The translations under genes and the position numbers were made by a program. Below are positions 32,403-33,775 of a DNA stretch of 33,775 nucleotides, piece by piece. The DNA lies in assembly GCA_007123775.1 (NCBI GenBank), contig SLGK01000176.1, positions 1 through 33,775 on the forward strand, given 5' to 3'. Each line of letters begins with the position of its first letter. The first letter of the stretch is position 1. The DNA is from Anaerolineae bacterium (GTDB lineage Bacteria; Chloroflexota; Anaerolineae; Promineifilales; Promineifilaceae). The notes below the pieces were generated by a model that was not told where the DNA came from, did not search any database, and was given only the letters and a program-made list of their open reading frames with translations.

Positions 32403-33775
32403 ATGAGAATCAGAAACAGCTTCAACCGACTATTTTCCCTGCTGTGCCTGCTGCTGGTTTTACTATTGGTGATACAGGCAGACCCATCGGTCGTCCGGGG
32501 ACAAACGGAGATTGCCGAACCGGTTAACCTGTCTCGCTCCGGGGGCGCCGGTGCGCCCGCGGCTGTAAGTGATGCCGAAGGCGTCGTCCACGTCACGTGG
32601 GAAGATAGGGTACTGGGCACCATGTACACGCGGGAAGACGGAGAAACTTGGCGGGAGCCGGTTCAGGTTGCTGTTCCATTTGCCGATGCACAGCCGCTCT
32701 TAAAAGCCGATTCCCAGCGACGAATCCATGCCTTCTGGCGTAATGCAGAAGATGAACTCTTATATAGCCGAGTAGCGGCTGCTAACTTTGCCGAGACCGA
32801 TGCCTGGACTGTGCCCCAAGTTGTGGCTGAGTCGGCCCTGGCTTTAGCTGTAGCTGTAGCTGATAGTGGCCGTTTACACCTGGCTTACGTGCGTCAATTG
32901 GAAACTGCGGAAGCCCCGGCTGGCATCTATTACCGTCAATCGGGCACAGACGAGACCGCCGAAGGTCAAAGCAATTGGTCAACAGCACAGCCCTTATTTC
33001 TTTCTAGCTATTACCGTTCGGTTACGGCCAGCGATGCCCACGTTGATATCGTGCTATCGGATTTGGGCCGTGTGCTGGTTGCCTGGGACAATCGGTCCTT
33101 AGATCAGGTCCTGGTAACTCGTTCTGACAATAATGGGCAGGATTGGCAGCATACACCGGTAATAGTTGACCGCCGCGAAGTCACCGATGCGCCCGGTGCT
33201 GCCGGACCAGCTACTATTCGTGTCGCTACGCAAGGCCCAGATGTTCATCTTATCTGGCAAGCCGGGCACGAAGGGCTTAACTGTGGGCTGTACCATAGTC
33301 GGTCTGGTGATGGGGGCCAAACGTGGGAGCCGCGGCAGCAAATGTGGGATCAATGTTTTCAATCAATTCAGTTTTTGGGTATCCACGACGGGTTGCTTAT
33401 ACTGCTGCTTTTAGGTGCAGATAACAGCTTTACCGTTGCCTGGGACGGGCAGCGTTGGAGCGAACCAGAGCGCTGGCCAGCGTTCAATCAGTTTGTAAAT
33501 GCGGACACTTTTCAGGTAGTAGCCCTGGGCTGCCGGCAGGCCATTATGCGGCCAAATCGGCTTGGCGTCGTTGGTTGTGACCAGGGTCGAAACCCTGATA
33601 TTTGGTTTGTAGAACGCACTTTAGGCGCGGTTGATGATTGGTTTCCACCACCGTCTAGCTGGCGGGGGCCGCAGCAGGTAATGTTCCAGGAGCAAGCAGC
33701 CGATTCACCATTCCAGCTCAGCTTGTTTTACGACTCTCAAGAAAGGACACATCTCTTTTGGCATTGGCCCAGAAG
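32403..33775 (+). CDS. Secreted BNR/sialidase-like beta-propeller protein (partial, cut by window end)
   Basis: A continuous open frame runs from the ATG at 32403 to the window edge: 457 codons, no stop, C-terminus missing. The N-terminus is a signal peptide (basic MRIRNSFNR, hydrophobic 10-25, possible cleavage near VRG at 31-33). The body is made of repeated beta-blade segments with Asp-box-like motifs: TREDGETWREP (about 75), TRSDNNGQDWQ (about 239) and SRSGDGGQTWEP (about 299). Interleaved HVTWED, HAFWRN, HLIWQA and LFWHW strands are typical of BNR/exo-alpha-sialidase-like six-bladed propellers. Catalytic sialidase residues cannot be assigned, and many such proteins are non-enzymatic binders. 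It follows the O-antigen ligase by 43 nt. It may end with the same C-terminal anchor module beyond the edge; this is untested. Confidence 0.82.
   Translation, partial: MRIRNSFNRLFSLLCLLLVLLLVIQADPSVVRGQTEIAEPVNLSRSGGAGAPAAVSDAEGVVHVTWEDRVLGTMYTREDGETWREPVQVAVPFADAQPLLKADSQRRIHAFWRNAEDELLYSRVAAANFAETDAWTVPQVVAESALALAVAVADSGRLHLAYVRQLETAEAPAGIYYRQSGTDETAEGQSNWSTAQPLFLSSYYRSVTASDAHVDIVLSDLGRVLVAWDNRSLDQVLVTRSDNNGQDWQHTPVIVDRREVTDAPGAAGPATIRVATQGPDVHLIWQAGHEGLNCGLYHSRSGDGGQTWEPRQQMWDQCFQSIQFLGIHDGLLILLLLGADNSFTVAWDGQRWSEPERWPAFNQFVNADTFQVVALGCRQAIMRPNRLGVVGCDQGRNPDIWFVERTLGAVDDWFPPPSSWRGPQQVMFQEQAADSPFQLSLFYDSQERTHLFWHWPR

Overview
The window is about 33.8 kb of moderately GC-rich bacterial chromosome. 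The genes and the intergenic texture point to a Chloroflexota bacterium, probably Anaerolineae-like: large secreted proteins (LamG, CSLREA/beta-helix, CotH with lamin-tail), Thr/Pro-rich linkers, GAF-rich signalling proteins, and short hairpin-forming repeats between genes. This assignment is inference; there is no rRNA, tRNA or other phylogenetic marker here. I count about 39 copies of ACGGCCGT by eye, about 19 of them the full palindrome AACGGCCGTT, where chance predicts about one. This looks like a highly iterated palindrome comparable in style to cyanobacterial HIP1. Layout: (1) 1-3.9 kb holds a VOC-family ring-cleaving dioxygenase-like gene, a HEPN/MNT gene pair, an orphan dihydrolipoamide dehydrogenase, and at least five distinct intergenic hairpins. 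(2) 3.9-7.0 kb holds a membrane-anchored SH3b protein convergent with a three-LysM lipoprotein, then queG (epoxyqueuosine reductase). (3) 7.0-11.4 kb is a complete partner-switching module: two STAS anti-anti-sigma-type proteins, an RsbW-like ATPase/kinase, and a membrane-anchored four-GAF SpoIIE/PP2C phosphatase. No sigma factor is adjacent. (4) 11.4-15.4 kb holds a LOG/TIGR00730 protein, a hemolysin III/PAQR membrane protein and a large receiver-GAF-GAF-PAS-histidine kinase. (5) 15.6-18.0 kb holds urocanate hydratase (hutU, without other hut genes) and a hexapeptide-repeat acyltransferase. (6) 18.1-26.9 kb holds three large exported proteins: LTD/CotH, double LamG, and CSLREA/beta-helix. Their N-terminal domains are unrelated, but all end in a recognisably similar module: a beta-rich region with W(D/N)..(E)W, a V/I-(T/S)-x-(F/L)-S strand, PT(A/S)V, one transmembrane helix and an Arg tail. 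It looks like a shared surface-sorting or anchoring signal and is the most promising undescribed element here. (7) 27.4-33.8 kb is a glycan locus: GT2 glycosyltransferase with a membrane domain, a B12-binding-like radical SAM protein, an O-antigen-ligase/TPR protein, and a BNR/sialidase-like secreted protein cut by the window edge. How it may work together (inference): regions 2, 6 and 7 together describe a cell-envelope programme of exported, C-terminally anchored proteins, glycan synthesis and polymerisation, and LysM/SH3b envelope proteins. Regions 3 and 4 supply two phosphorylation-based signalling systems whose outputs lie outside the window. Two genes (queG and the SH3b gene) have a TATAAT box only 7-8 nt before their ATG, suggesting leaderless mRNAs.
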